This document shows positions 31,962-44,512 of a stretch of 64,000 nucleotides of DNA, piece by piece. Each line of letters begins with the position of its first letter. Position 1 is the first letter of the stretch. The translations under genes were made by a program, and so were the position numbers. The stretch is from Sinonovacula constricta (lineage: Eukaryota > Mollusca > Bivalvia > Cardiida > Solecurtidae). Location of the stretch: contig CM017573.1 in NCBI GenBank assembly GCA_007844125.1, forward strand, positions 1,178,001 to 1,242,000, written 5' to 3'. The notes beneath the pieces are model-generated. The model was not told where the DNA came from. It did not search any database and worked only from the letters and a program-made list of their open reading frames with translations.

Positions 31962-33253
31962 TGCAAGTAGAAAATTTTGAAAAACCTGAACTTTTGGCTG
32001 GGGGCATGGGGGCCGTCAGGGCCCCCGGTGGGTCCAGGGCAACGCCCTGGCCAGGGGTCCAGGGGGCCGGAGGCCCCCGGAAACTCCTGGTTTTTAGCAC
32101 ATTACAAGACCTTGACAAGTCATTTTCTGATAAAACAACCTGATTGTCTGATGGAAAATTAGCAATCTGGTATGCCCTATTATTGAATATCAATGAATAC
32201 TTGACAAAATAAATCCAGTTTCAACTTATATTCATTTTGAAATAATAGATTTGTAATCTTATACTTTAGTCTTACACATCACTTCAACTTAATATTATGA
32301 ATATGAATACAAATGCAATTCAAGTATCAAAGAAAAAAGTACATGTGCAGTAGGGCCTATCTATCATTCTATGCCTAGTAGATATATCAACATATTGAAT
32401 TTAACTATTAATACATTTGCTGATAATTTCAAGTTACCTGGGGTTTTTTCACTGTCGTTTTGTTTTTCATGTGATTAGCTTCGTTCGCGTGGTTTTTTAT
32501 GCATTTCTTCCCGCTTGACCCCTATTTGATCATTGATGGTTTTGGCACAACACTTGCAGAAAGCTACAACCGCTATGTCAGGCTTTTTCAGCCATTGTTC
32601 CCATTTATCGCCAGTCTATTACCGATAACCATTCCCAACGCTACTTGTTCTTTGATCCTTTTTCTAATTCCTTGATGTCAAACCCAGCGGGTAAAAACTT
32701 CATGTTCCAATATTTTGTTTTCTATCTCTATTAATATCAATGTTGTTTACGTCCTCCATGTATGATAATTCGTCTGAAAGCGCTTATTTCATTGGACGGT
32801 TATAATAAGACAGCGAATCAAATTTGCTCTTATAATCAACACATTTATCGCGCAAACCGCATTTCAGAACGCGCTTTTTCATTAGGTTGCTATAATAAGA
32901 CAGCTAATCTTTAAGTTTGTGAAGGTCAAATAGCCGTATTTGGTAATTTTCGGCACTGGCCGGTCTAGTCCGGCAAGCTCATTAACGAATCGTTATTTTC
33001 GTGACATTTAAGTGTCAGTTGTCCGAAGTTGCATCGTACATCACACGGAAAGTCCGTGAAAAGGTCGAAAACAAGCACATGCAAATGAATTCTTAAAATA
33101 GACAATGAGATTGTTTACGTGGTTGAAATCGAAACGAACTTAATTTCAGAGCAGGAGTAGAGTACCCCCCCCCCCTTCTGAAAATCTCAACGGATTTGCA
33201 CTATTTGGAAAAACCGGAAGTTCCGGCATATGCCGGAAAACTTGCACCCATGC
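31962..33253. mobile_element. 1.3-kb non-autonomous DNA transposon in the pogo remnant
   Basis: Ends are inverted: CATGGGTGCAAGT (31962) and ACTTGCACCCATG (ending 33253). Left of it and right of it pogo-like coding continues. Next to the left end is a very GC-rich block (31998-32090) with self-complementary words such as CCAGGGCAACGCCCTGG and GGGGGCCGGAGGCCCCC. The interior encodes nothing recognised. The target duplication is not clear (CAGATC/CAGGTC). A hAT-like origin is possible. Confidence 0.6.
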
Positions 33254-33335
33254 AGGTCTCCTGCTGCAAAACCTCAGAGGGCTTGAAGCTTGATGGGTCA
33301 ACCACATTGGGGTTGAAAGGGTATCATTGGATCAT

Positions 33336-33395
33336 TTGAGAAAAGAAAGGATTTATTTATAGTAAGAATATCTTCAATATTCTATAGACTGTCAC
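33336..33395 (-). mobile_element. PLE-B RT fragment
   Basis: GGATCATTTGAGAAAAGAAA and following bases match the RT coding strand around 24890-24945 of the long copy. Only about 60 bp. Confidence 0.65.
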
Positions 33396-34499
33396 GTTTA
33401 ATAAAATAAATAAAAATAGTTGTTACTTTGAGAATGTACAATGTGTCATTATAACAAAACAATTTACACATGGGCTGTGCTTTACCTGTCTCTTTGAGTA
33501 CCCGAACATATGCATAAAAGACCTGATTTTTCGATGAACTTGAAGGATCAACACAATTACCGCTTTAAGAAAAAAGAAGTAGTCTTACAGCGAAAGAACC
33601 GCTAGTTTAAGTAGAAAAGAACAAACATTAACAAACATTTCTCAACAGCTTCTGTCGTCAATTGACTAGAACGAGGCAATTAACTTGCATATTCTACTTA
33701 AGATTAAACCCACAATTAAAATTGTGAGATCTACAAAGGTTCACTTTAATACGTAGTTGAATCTTGTTTTAAAGGTGGTATCCGACAGTTTGCCTTCATC
33801 AGATGCATGCAACAGTATCTAACGATGGAAATCTGCTATAAAATAGATAATGACGTGGTGCAGGAAGTCTTGTCAAACGTGAAAAGTCGCGTGTTTGTCA
33901 CACTTCAACAGTTTAGCTGAATGTTGGTATCACGTGTTTTCAAACTTTATGGTCACGCGGTTTTCGTAGATTAAAATAGCTTACTGTGCAGCGTGGCTCA
34001 GATAGGAAATACCTCATGGCACTGACGAGTGAGGAGTTACGCTTGACTGTTTACACGGATCTATGGCATCATTGAGCAGCATTTGTCAAGACCTTTTTGG
34101 TAAAATTGACTGATTTGGTTATTTGAGAAAAAAATTTTGGTCCAAACTCTCGGACACGACCTATAATGAAACAACAAAATGTATCTTGACATCGAGTTGT
34201 TTAACATACCAGTTGGTCCCTCCTCAAATACAATATCGCCAATTTCCAAATCCGCAAACAAATATATACAGGGCGAGCGTATCCTCGCACGTGCTTGCAA
34301 GCAGCGACGATGTATGAGTTTGTAGCTGATTTTTGTGTGTGATACCATACACACAAGCAATTCACTAGAAAACTAAACAGGCAAAATATATACACTGTGA
34401 AGTAAAGAAACGCGGAAAAAATATGCAGTACATATTTTCTATAACCGTTCTTTGTCGCAATCGAACATATAGTTTTTACTAATAATTTAAGAGCAAATA
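33396..34499. other. Unassigned DNA upstream of the DIRS-like element
   Basis: No coding sequence or known repeat. It may include the 5' terminal region of the DIRS-like element, but no terminal repeat pair was identified. Confidence 0.4.
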
Positions 34500-37430
34500 A
34501 CACCTGGTCACTGAAGAGGTGCAAATTCCGATATTATTGATGTAATTGAATATGGCAACAAAATTCCTTTCATTACTAAGCCTGAACAAACATTTTCAAA
34601 ATACAAGTCTGCTTTAGACAATAGTGATTTTGTTTAGGAATCGATTACAGATACGTTAAGGCAGGGTTTTAGTAAGCAGCATGAAAGTGCTCCTTATGTA
34701 GTCAATCCACTTAGTGTTTCTATAAACAAATCCAACAAGAAGAGACTAATTCTGGACTTTAGAATTGTAAATAAGCATATATGGAAAGAAAAAGTGTCTT
34801 TCGAAGATTGAAAAGCTGGTTTAAAAATTTTTAAACATTCTTTTTTCTACAAGTTTGACCTATCAAAAGGTTATTATCATTTGGACATTTTCCCAGAACA
34901 TCAGAAATTCGTAGGGTTCTGTTTTGATGGAAAATTTTACACAAATTAAGTGTTAGCATTCGGTATTTCCAGCGCACCGTTCATTTTCACTAAACTTATG
35001 CGTGAAATTGTTAAGTTTTGGAGATTTAAAGGTATGAAAATTGTGATGTTTTTGGATGATGGCTGAGGTATTAACAACACCTTCGATAGTGCAATTCAAA
35101 ATGGAAATTTTGTTAGGGACAGTTTAAATCAAGCCGGGTTCGTTGTCAACATGGAAAACTCAGTTTGGGTCCCAGTACAAAACTTGGAATGGATTGGTCT
35201 GGTATGGAATAGTTCAAATTGTTCTATCAGTATACAGTCACGAAGGATTGATGATTTGAAAACCCCACTTTTACTGCCCTTTGTAAAGGCACATAAATTG
35301 GCTTAGTGTGCCGGTAGAGTGATTTCCATGACGCCTGTTATTGGAAACATTGCACGTCTCATGACAAGCTTTTGTATATCCAAATATGTTGTAGGAGTAG
35401 TTGGGATATACCTTTCCTTATAGAGAGTGACAGTTTGTGTTTATCAGAGATACGATTTTGGCTTGAAAATGTTGATTCTTTGAATTACAGACAAATCAGT
35501 GCAATTTCTAGTGTTGATTCTTTGCAGGTTTATTCAGATGCTAGTAGTTTTGCTTGTTGAGCTCTTATCGTTAACATGCCAGGTTTTGTATTTCACGATA
35601 CCTGTTGTGCAGAAGACAAGGACAAATGTTCCACTATCCGTGAACTCAATCTATCTTGCCTTAAGAGCTTACGGTCATGAGTTAGCTAATCGTCAAGTTA
35701 AGTGGTTTTCGGATTCACAAGTCTGTGATCATGTGGTTAAATTTGGAAGTTCAAAACTAGATTTACACGAACTGGCCTTAAAAGTCTTTCGAATTGGCTT
35801 GGATTTTAAAACTGATTTGGATATTCAAATGGGTCCCTAGAGAGATGAACGTGTTTGCTGGTACGATAAGCAAATATAGAAATAATGATGAATGGGAGGT
35901 AACACGAGAATTCTTCAACTACATGGATTCTTTATGGGGCCCCTTTACTGTTGACAGGTTTGCGAATTACGAGAATAGGAAAACAGCCCGTTACAATTCT
36001 AAGTTTTACGATTATGAGACTGAAGCAGTAGACTGTTTCACACAGAATTGGGCTGGAGAAAATAATTGGCTTGTTCCATCTATTTATTTAGTGAACAGAG
36101 CTGTTTTTCATTTACGTGCGTGTGCAGCACACGGCACTTTGATAGTTCCCAGATGAACTAGTTCTGTGTTCACGCGTATGTTAGTTTTAGTGTCCAGGAC
36201 ACTTTGAATCGAATCTGTAAATATTATATCTAGAAAGATTTGACTCATTGCAAATTACATGTATGTATCTAATTAAACTAAAAGTTTAATTGTCTACTGC
36301 TTACAATTTATAAGGGAATAAAATCTGGCTATACGATTACGCATGATTTAATCCAGTTGCTTCCCTTGCACGGGTAAAGTCTTTTGTATTTTATCTGTAC
36401 ATTTAACAGATGCCTTCAAAGTAGGAAGATGGGAACAGAATAGCAAATGGTCTCTACCCGATGACCTTAAAGTACTCCACGACAGTTTACGTTGTCTTGT
36501 AAAACATTCTAAGTCAGATAACACTTTTAAACAACATAATTGTTATTTCAAGTCGTTTTGCATTTGGTGTAACCGTTACTCATTTCCATCCTTGCCCGCG
36601 TTAGATTACAATGTAGCTTTGTATATGTCTTCTTTGAAAAAAATCGTCTCCTCCGACATCCAAAGGAAATTCTAAATTCAGTTATTTATAGAATTTCATG
36701 GGAACATAAGATAGCTTGATTACCTGATCCATGTGCTTTTGATTTAGTAGTCTGCGAAAAGTGGACTTTTACGTTTGTGTGGTAAACCAGTTTTGCAGAA
36801 AACTGAAATATCTGTGTCTGATTTGTTTAAATTAGTTGAGAAATTCGGGAAATGTAAGAGTCTTTTAGATTCAAGATTTATTTGCATGTGTACCATCAGT
36901 TTTGCGGGTTTATTTAGTGAACTTTCCCATATCCGACGCTCAGATATTGCATTTTTGAATAGTTGTGTAAACTGTTGTGTTCCTAGAAGCAAAACTGATC
37001 AAAAGAGCGTGGGTGAAAATGTTGTGATTTCTACATCGGTGAAAAGTCCATGTCCAGTGGGTTTATTAGCTAAATATTTAGAATTGGCTGATATTGATGA
37101 AGATTCAGACTGTTATATTTTTAGGAATATTCGTTTTTTAAGCAAAGCGAATAAGCATGTTCCTTGCCCAGGTAAACCGATCTCATACACGAGCGCTAGA
37201 GAGATTTTGTTAAGAAATCTTACTGAGATAGGACTTGAAAGTAAAAACTATGGATGGCATTCATTCCGTTCAGGTGGATCAACAGCTGTTGTTGCCAATG
37301 ATGTATCTGAATGGTTACTGAAAAGCAACGGAAGGTGGAAGCCGGAATATGCTTAAGATATTTATACCAGAGATTCGCTGGATGTGAAAATGAGTGTGTC
37401 AAAGAAACTGGGTTTATAATATTTCATGAC
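34500..37430 (+). pseudogene. DIRS-like retroelement (RT, RNase H, tyrosine recombinase), decayed
   Basis: 34590-35340: RT with KRLILDFRIVNKHI, FYKFDLSKGYYHLDI (motif A), AFGISSAPFIFTKLM (motif B) and VMFLDDG (catalytic box), broken by several stops. 35500-36156: RNase H-like part with YSDASSFAC, WFSDSQVCDHVV, VDRFANYENRKTARYNS and FTQNWAGENNWLVPSIYLV. 36380-37430: tyrosine recombinase with a SAM-like N-terminus (DSLRCLVKHSKSDNTFKQH), SFAGLFSELSHIRRSDI (first Arg), YGWHSFRSGGSTA (HxxR) and GRWKPEYA, a stop, then DIYTRDS with the presumed nucleophilic Tyr. RT plus YR in this order is the DIRS/Ngaro arrangement: integration uses recombinase, not integrase. Many stops and shifts make it non-functional. 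Confidence 0.85.
36775..37356 (+). pseudogene. Tyrosine recombinase domain of the DIRS-like element
   Basis: The longest open part (193 codons) of the YR. Catalytic Arg lies in ELSHIRRSD and HxxR in WHSFRSGG. A TAA directly after KPEYA separates it from the Tyr-containing DIYTRDS, so the active site is truncated. Confidence 0.8.
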
Positions 37431-39030
37431 TACAGCCGGACATATGATTTTGTTGTTGTTTTGTTTTAGAATATACATGTTTAAATTGGCACAGTGCATT
37501 CAGAGTTATATACTCTTATGAAAATCTAATTGTTCTTTACATGTTCATCCAGCATTTTGGCCACGTTCCTTTTCTGTCGATTAAAGTATCCCGTTCTGTG
37601 GCATTCCTTTATGCGTTTTGTGTTTTATTATACAATAAGGTTATATAATAAATATTTTATGTTTGTAAAGAAATGAAATGAATAGAAAACATAAAGATAA
37701 TCTAGTTTATTGCCTCGTTGTCATTCAGCACATTATAAAGTTAGACAAAATGTCACCGGTGGTGACTGAGTCTCGGACAGACAGTGGGTAATGTTCAGTA
37801 TTTTTCCATTCGGGATTAATTTTACACTCACCAAATTTAATGATATTTTTATAGTTGAAACATCTTTTGGATGAATTCTAAGTAAATAATAAAATCCTTT
37901 ATATATGCATATTTATTGATTTCATTGTAACAAAAATACCCATTGTTACTTTTTCGATGTATTTTTATGATTTTTTTGGCAAAAGAAGTAGATCTAGAGT
38001 TACAATGCTAACTTTTGCTATTAATCAAAGAATAAGAAGGATAGCATAATATGACTAAACTACCGGCACTTTTCAACACCTGAAAAGAGGGAATGAGATG
38101 AAGAGACCACTTTCTACGCCAAAGAATCCACCATCAAAATGACTTGTGGTGGAAAAAATAATATCGTCTGTCGAAAAAGTAAAATTATCAGGTATATCAA
38201 ATTAACTTATTATATATTTTTGTGCATTGTCATATCGATAAGGGAACAACAATATAAAGATATTTTACTAATATGTTAACTTTATAATGTTTTAAGCAAG
38301 ATTGCATTTGAAGAGAGGCATCAACGAGTTTGACACTCCTTAGAACTTATTTTATTTTTTTCAGTAATACTGGCGAGGAAGTAGTAATTTCAGAAGATTA
38401 TTAATTTATAATTGATTTTTTATAATATATTAAAAAAATAAGGAACATAACTTTTGCTTTATATTCTTTTATTTTGTTTTGAACCAATAAGAGACAGAAA
38501 CCAGGCCATTGGGTCCAAAAAAGAAGCTGCAGTTTGAAGGTAATCATAACCGCCATGTTGATCCTGTATATGAAGAGTATTTCAGACACCAATGGATGGC
38601 ATTTTCTTTCTACAATTTCAAAATTCATCACAGTATAATGCATAAGTAATATTGCGAACCTTCTGAGAGATTTTCATTGATCTCTTGTCATTCACTGATC
38701 TCTTGTCACTTTCAATTAACAATACTTTTATATAAACATCATCGTACTGTCAAAATACTATTAGGTTTATAAGGTTACTTATATATTCTGTTTAATTGTG
38801 ATGATGCTATTTTGAATTCAGTTATGTAAACTAAAAATGTTGTACTAAGTTAATTATAGAATCAATGTTTTATTTGGTTTGTTATTTTAGATACATGTCA
38901 GTCACATATTTAGGCGATGTCCAGCTATTTGGCTTTTTAATGCATGAAGAACACACAAAAAACCACTGCACCTCATGTCAATTAAAACACCTCCCTTATA
39001 TGAATGGTTTTAGTCTGACTTGTATTTGAA
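37431..39030. other. Unassigned AT-rich DNA
   Basis: About 1.6 kb with no supported gene. It may hold the 3' end of the DIRS-like element. Short frames are AT-driven. Confidence 0.45.
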
Positions 39031-39038
39031 CGGGAAAG

Positions 39039-39338
39039 TTGATAGGCAGTCACACGTCATCGACATATAGTGTTTTTCATGTGCCATCAGATGCTCCCGA
39101 GAAGAAGAGTGGGGCAAAATTCTCATTTGATTCATGTATAAAAACAAGTGCGTATGTGGATACATGTCTTTTTGCTAAGAATCAGGCAGAAAAGGCAGTC
39201 AGATATATTCCTACCTCAGACATTTTGTCAACACTAGATACTCAGCTTCAATTAATTTCCTCAACAAAAAGCATATTGTTTCCTAAAGGCACACAAAGTC
39301 TCACTGATGAGAACTTGTTTTGCAAAGCTGTTGTTTAA
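39039..39338 (+). CDS. Unidentified 99-codon open frame
   Basis: A complete frame starting MIGSHTSSTYSVFHVPSDAP and ending LFCKAVV with TAA at 39336-39338. Composition is more protein-like (Lys/Ser/Asp-balanced) than neighbouring AT-driven frames, but no domain is recognised. It may be a terminal exon or an element remnant. A PLE-B tail starts about 60 bp downstream. No promoter or splice evidence is strong. Confidence 0.3.
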   Translation: MIGSHTSSTYSVFHVPSDAPEKKSGAKFSFDSCIKTSAYVDTCLFAKNQAEKAVRYIPTSDILSTLDTQLQLISSTKSILFPKGTQSLTDENLFCKAVV

Positions 39339-39399
39339 TTTAAATAATTTTGTCAAATTCTTTTACAAATTATGATACTTGCATTTTGTAAAATAAAAG

Positions 39400-40050
39400 A
39401 CCCATTTTTTTACATTTCACTTTTGACACTTTTAGAACATGATGTCATGGCATTATATGCCATTTTTTGATTGATCTTATTATACATCAGCGCTTGGGCT
39501 GTTTTATTTGTTCTTATAATATCTTATAATATATCAGCGCTTGGGCTGTTTATCTGTTCCTATAATATCTTATAATATATCAGCGCATGGGCTGTTTTAA
39601 TTTAAAATTGATATCTCGTTTGGGATTTTTGTTTTTACGTTGCCGAGGATTTTATCTACTGTACATACTGTACATATGTTTATAGTTTATTTTGTTGCTA
39701 GTTGTAATGAATGTATATAAGTTCATTGTATTTGTTTTAACTCCCGATGCAGGTGCTTACTGTTAGTTGTTTCACTTTGACGGGATGTTGTTATTTACAC
39801 TGTTTGTTTGCTAGAAAAACCTTCAGCAAATGGGAGGTTGGAGTGCTCCACAAACCAGGTTTAAGCACCCCAGTTGGCCCTTTTGCCGACTGACCGTTCC
39901 AAGGCGATAACTGATGGGTTTTCTTTATGTGTGCTACATGTATGTCTAGTCTCTGTCACATTTTCATTTACCTTGTTTGCCTTTGTCTACTGGTAGAATT
40001 TTGTTAAATATCTGTGAAAATTTTGATAGGACCTTTTCTTATTTACATAC
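39400..40050 (+). mobile_element. PLE-B copy, 3' UTR, plus strand
   Basis: Runs in element orientation from TTTACATTTCACTTTTGACA to the exact end GGACCTTTTCTTATTTACAT. It has three tandem units around ATATATCAGCGCTTGGGCTG, against one or two in other copies, and the GGAGTGCTCC module (one change from the palindrome). Confidence 0.85.
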
Positions 40051-40559
40051 TTATAGAAGTTGTACTTATATGTATACTGTTCCTTTCTTAAAATTTTTCA
40101 TTACCAAATTCTATGACCAATTTGTTCTAGTGATTTTTTAATGATTGGTTCCACGTGTTTGTTTTTAATTACTCATGTTAATGGCACTCTTACATATGTT
40201 TCTTTTAAAAAGGTGCTGAAATGTACCATAATGAATGTGATCGTTACTAGATTACTGGTCAGTGGACAGCCTACATGCAGGAATTGAAAGGATTATTTAA
40301 TATGTCATGAAGTAATCATTTTCAAGAGTAATGTCTGACAAAGCATATGTTCATTAATCTTTATTTAGTATGCCGTATTGCATAAAAGAAGAATGGTGTA
40401 AATCGTTTGTTCATCTTTGCGGTACCTGTAAAAATGTTTCATCTTACATGGAGAATAAAATAATTGAAAAAAGGACGTTTCAATATATCAAATTAAACAT
40501 TAGAATACACCAGATAAGGCATTGTTCTGACATAAAAGACATGCAATAGCACTTTAATA
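40051..40559. other. Unassigned AT-rich DNA
   Basis: Nothing recognised. Confidence 0.45.
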
Positions 40560-41100
40560 TTACCTTTAAAGTTTGTCATTTAATTCATCCTATAAGGACG
40601 TGTATTTCCTTCGATGGACATTGCACTTTGGTTTTACTCTTCTCTGGTAATTATTTCCTTAATTGAAAAAAATAATTTCATTTACTATCAACAAATTTGT
40701 GTTGTTATTCTAACCAAAAAAAAACTATCAATCTCTTTTCTGAACACTATGTGGACACTATTGTTCAATGACGTCACTACCTTCGCCATAGTTTTAAAAA
40801 AAACAACGTCAGCGCTTGGACTTTTATTCAAATGGATCGGGTTTCTTTTCATTGCTTACATTTGAGAAACCCATCAGGAAGTGCGGGGTCAGAACTCTGT
40901 AAAACCGGTTTAAGCACCCGCGTTGGTCCATATTGCCGACTAACCGTTCCAAGGCGGTAACTGTCGGGTTTCCTGTTTTTGCTAAATGACTCATTACAGA
41001 TTCGTTCTTGCGTTAACATTTGGCTGGCATGCGAATACCTATGTCCTGTGCCTTTTCAAATTTTGTTAATGTTGCAATGGTCATAGGACTTTGTCTTATA
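40560..41100 (+). repeat. PLE-tail-like repeat, first of a direct pair
   Basis: About 540 bp closely matched by 41190-41745. Shared words include CACTATGTGGACA, GTTCAATGACGTCACTA, AACGTCAGCGCTTGGAC and GTTCTTGCGTTAACATTTGG. It contains a diverged form of the PLE-B 3' module (40865-40972: GAAACCC ... GGGTTTC). Confidence 0.75.
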
Positions 41101-41189
41101 TATTCTTATTCATGACCACAACAATGTTACTTGTGCAGTGTGGCGGTCGTAAAAAATCTCCCCATGCATATAATCTATGCTATCATTTA

Positions 41190-41745
41190 ATTTATCCTAT
41201 AAGGATTGTTACGTGTATTCCTTTGGTTCCTCAATTCCATCTTCACATGAACTGGATGCTAAAATCATTTAATCTTCTCTAGTTATTTTTTCCTCGATTC
41301 AAATAATTAATTTCATTTACTATCAACACAAGTTTTGTTGTTATTCTGACTGAAATACTATCCATCTCTCTTCTGAACACTATGTGGACATTATTGTTCA
41401 ATGACGTCACTACTTTCATCATAGCTTATCAAACAAAACGTCAGCGCTTGGACATTTTTTTCAAATGGGTCCATTTTCTTTTTATTGCTTACATTTTAGA
41501 AACCCATCAGGAAGTGTGAGGTTAGATCTCTGTAAATCCAGTTTAAGCACCCCCGTCAGTCCATATTGCCGACTGACTGTTCCAAGGCGGTAACTTTTGG
41601 GTTTCCTGTTTTTGCTAAATGACTCATTACAGATTTGTTCTTGCGTTAACATTTGGCTTGCATGCGAATACCTTTGTCCTGTGCCTTTTTAAATTTTGTA
41701 CATGTTGCTATGCGAATAGGACTTTGTCATATATATTCTTCTTCT
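41190..41745 (+). repeat. PLE-tail-like repeat, second of the pair
   Basis: Same-orientation partner about 635 bp downstream. The module is at 41499-41605. The 41105-41189 segment between the pair resembles 29334-29440. Confidence 0.75.
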
Positions 41746-43133
41746 GATTTATACAAAACTGGTTAGATTCACACTTTTTATACATTTATTTGCACACCTC
41801 TGATAACAGCATACATTCAAATAATGATAGTGTAAGTGATAATTGAAAGAAAATACTATTTTCTGTCTAACCTTGAGGCAAAGTCACGCAGCTGGAGCTG
41901 ATGATGGGGGCTGAGGAGGTAATAAACCACATGTAATACGCTACACATCACATTATCATCACAGGCGATAATAGGAAGTAGGGGTTGTATTGTACACATG
42001 TTGATTTCACATCTATGTTGGAGTAGCTGAGCGAAAATGGCCATTATAAAAATCTTGAAACGATTTCTCTAAAAGGAAAAAAATGTTATCGGTTAATCCT
42101 TAATCTAACGATCATTCAATCAATCGGTCCAATCAAGAGCTTATAGTCAATTAACAAATAAGTTCCGTTTGTCCCCTCTCCATCGTGTATTTCCAGCCCC
42201 TTGCTGACACAAATTATTATTGGTTCCTCGGTGTTTAGTTGGTCTTGCACTTTTTCCGACCCGGAACTTACGTTCGCCTCGTCATCTGTTAGACGTATGT
42301 ACACAGTCTGTACTGGTATCAAGGTAGCCCCACGTGCTTCAGCAAGGCTCACGCATCTAAAATAATAATAATAATAATAACTATAATTATCTCTTCAAGT
42401 ACTATTTACATACTTTAAACTAAAGTTATATATAGTCCTTGACATATGGTTCAAAAACTGTTTTTATCCAACATTTTAGTACGAACATAATGTTGGTATT
42501 ACAGACAAATAATAACCGATGCGATAATTACGCATAAACAAGATTCATAACACTTATAAAGCTGGTTCATAAAAGACCATTTGCGATCATAATAAAACCT
42601 GATTTAAAGTTCTTAAATTAACAAAACTGTTTACTTAGTAGTGAAATTGAGATTAAGGTATTGCTTAATTTTATTGTGCTCACTTTCAAATATCGTTGAT
42701 AACTCCTTGCGGGTGGTCGTCGGAATGACGGCGTGTTACCTCTGACTGTAAACCTGAACCTGACGGGAGTCAAGGGAAATGCCCCTGGAAGAGATGATGG
42801 GCCAGGAGAAGGAAGGGTCTGGGGCGAGGAGGCAGTAGCTGTACATGGCTCACCTTGCACTTCGTAATGAGAGCTAGCAACAGCATCGAAAAAGGCCCCT
42901 CATCGGGAAACACTGCAGTGTTGTTGTCGTCACTTAAATATAGTGTCCTCTATCACCTGCAATTCAAAATATATTTCCTTGTAACATACCTCCAGTCCAG
43001 AATATACATAAGAGTTAAAAGTGTCCGCAGATTACACCCTTTGGTAAAGTATGACCATGTGTAGACAATTTGAACGAAACCACGTATGCTTGGTACTGAA
43101 ATTAAACATTTTTTACATTTACTGTAATATATA
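41746..43133. other. Region with possible minus-strand exons, unproven
   Basis: Three minus-strand open stretches lie next to splice-like signals. 42116-42352 follows TATTTTAG and reads IRLTDDEANVSSGSEKVQD. 41856-42050 follows TTCCTTTTAG. 42855-42950 reads LYLSDDNNTAVFPDEG and ends at a GTGAGC. None matches a family known to me, and more than one frame is open in each. An (AAT)n tract lies at 42358-42378. This is the best candidate for non-transposon sequence in the window, at low confidence. Confidence 0.2.
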
Positions 43134-44091
43134 CGAGGCCTGTTCCATAAATCCGCGGAATTCGTTAATATATTTAATATAAGGGATATAAATAAAAAAA
43201 AAACAAATTATACTGTGACATACCTTTACTTTTTGCCGACATGTGTGCCAAATTTCGTTGCAATACATCAAATATAAAATATTACAGATAACTATAAATA
43301 ATGGTACCAAGTAGTACTTGAAGCACGTCGACGTCAACATTCAGATCTTTAAACGTCAAACTCGACACGTTTCCGTTTGTCGTCGTCCTGAAGAAGGCGT
43401 GGAACCTAACGTGCAGACATTTTTAACTCATCTGCTATGTTCTAAACTGTCAACCTCCTATCCGTGTCGATTAGCCCCTTGACGTACTTCGCTGTTCCGA
43501 TAGTCACTGCACTTGTCGGACGTCCGGTCTCTTGTCATCAAACTCATATGTTCTACCTTCACTAAACCTGTCATGCCATTTGTAGACAAATGTTTTCCCA
43601 CACATAGGAAGAATTTCCGACTTTTTGGTGCGTTTAAGTGTTTCTGCCGGAGATAGTTTTAGTCCGACACAAAATTTCACGATGGAACGTAATTCAATTT
43701 CGTCATTTGACGTCAAACGTTTTCCTGAAGTCATAGCGATAAAACGCTGCTGAGAAGAAACCGTTCAAAACAACCACTTTAAACGGATAGGAAAGGACGT
43801 TCATACCTTGACGTAACGTCAGACAACTTGGCTCTAAAATTGCGACCGTTTTGACTATTTTACAGCGTTTATATTATGTTCTAAAGTTTGAAAATCCGGC
43901 GTGCTTCAATTGTATATAATATATTGGTTGCTATAGATACCGCTAAATTCGCGATAAACTATAACAAACATTCTTACTATTTACATTCATCTAAATACAT
44001 GTCAGAGAGTATGTGCGCGAAATTTTGTGCAATTGTATTCAAAAATGATTGTTTTAGAGGAAAATTCCGCGGATTTATGGAACAGCCCTCG
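43134..44091 (-). mobile_element. Mariner copy A2, internally deleted
   Basis: Inverted ends GGCCTGTTCCATAAATCCGC (left) and the complement of GGGCTGTTCCATAAATCCGC (right), with TA before the left end. The N-terminal transposase frame is at 43504-43734 (NDEIELRSIVKFCVGLKLSP, KTFVYKWHDRFSEGRT). The catalytic core is deleted, and the 3' non-coding end matches A1 (TTCAAGTACTACTTGGTACC). It is non-autonomous by deletion and shows the termini that A1 lacks on its left. Confidence 0.88.
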
Positions 44092-44234
44092 TGTTTCGAA
44101 GTTTCTTTAATACTGCAGACCGGTTTGGTAATAATGTAGTTTTGTTGATTGGAATATCATAACGACAATTTGATCACTGTCTGACCCCGACCCCACAAAA
44201 CAAGCAAACAAATTTAAATGGAACAACAACATTT

Positions 44235-44512
44235 TGATTTGATGTTTGGGTTTTACGGCACATCGACACTTGATAGGTCATACGGCGTCGAATACGTTGA
44301 CGTTTAACGATAAAAGAATACAATCAGGTTTAAACTAAAATACGTATTAAGAATATTAATTTCGTTTAGGAAGCAAACAAGTTTAGCATCGGGTACTGTC
44401 TTAAACAGTTCGTATATGTTATTGACATTAAAATACCGAATTTGATTTATGTCACTACAATGTAATAAATATATTTAACTGTCAGTGGTTCCTGGCAAGG
44501 CACACATTTAGG
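44235..44512 (-). mobile_element. LINE 3' tail, first of two in tandem
   Basis: Starts with the family tail complement (GGGTTTTACGGCACATCGAC) and includes the C-terminal codons (AGGAAGCAAACAAGTTTAGC region). 5'-truncated at about 44512, where the (TAAA)n tail of the next copy begins. Confidence 0.8.

Noticed and set aside
41856..42950. Host gene exons on the minus strand
   Set aside because: Splice-like signals exist but several frames are open and no family is recognised; kept only as a low-confidence region note.
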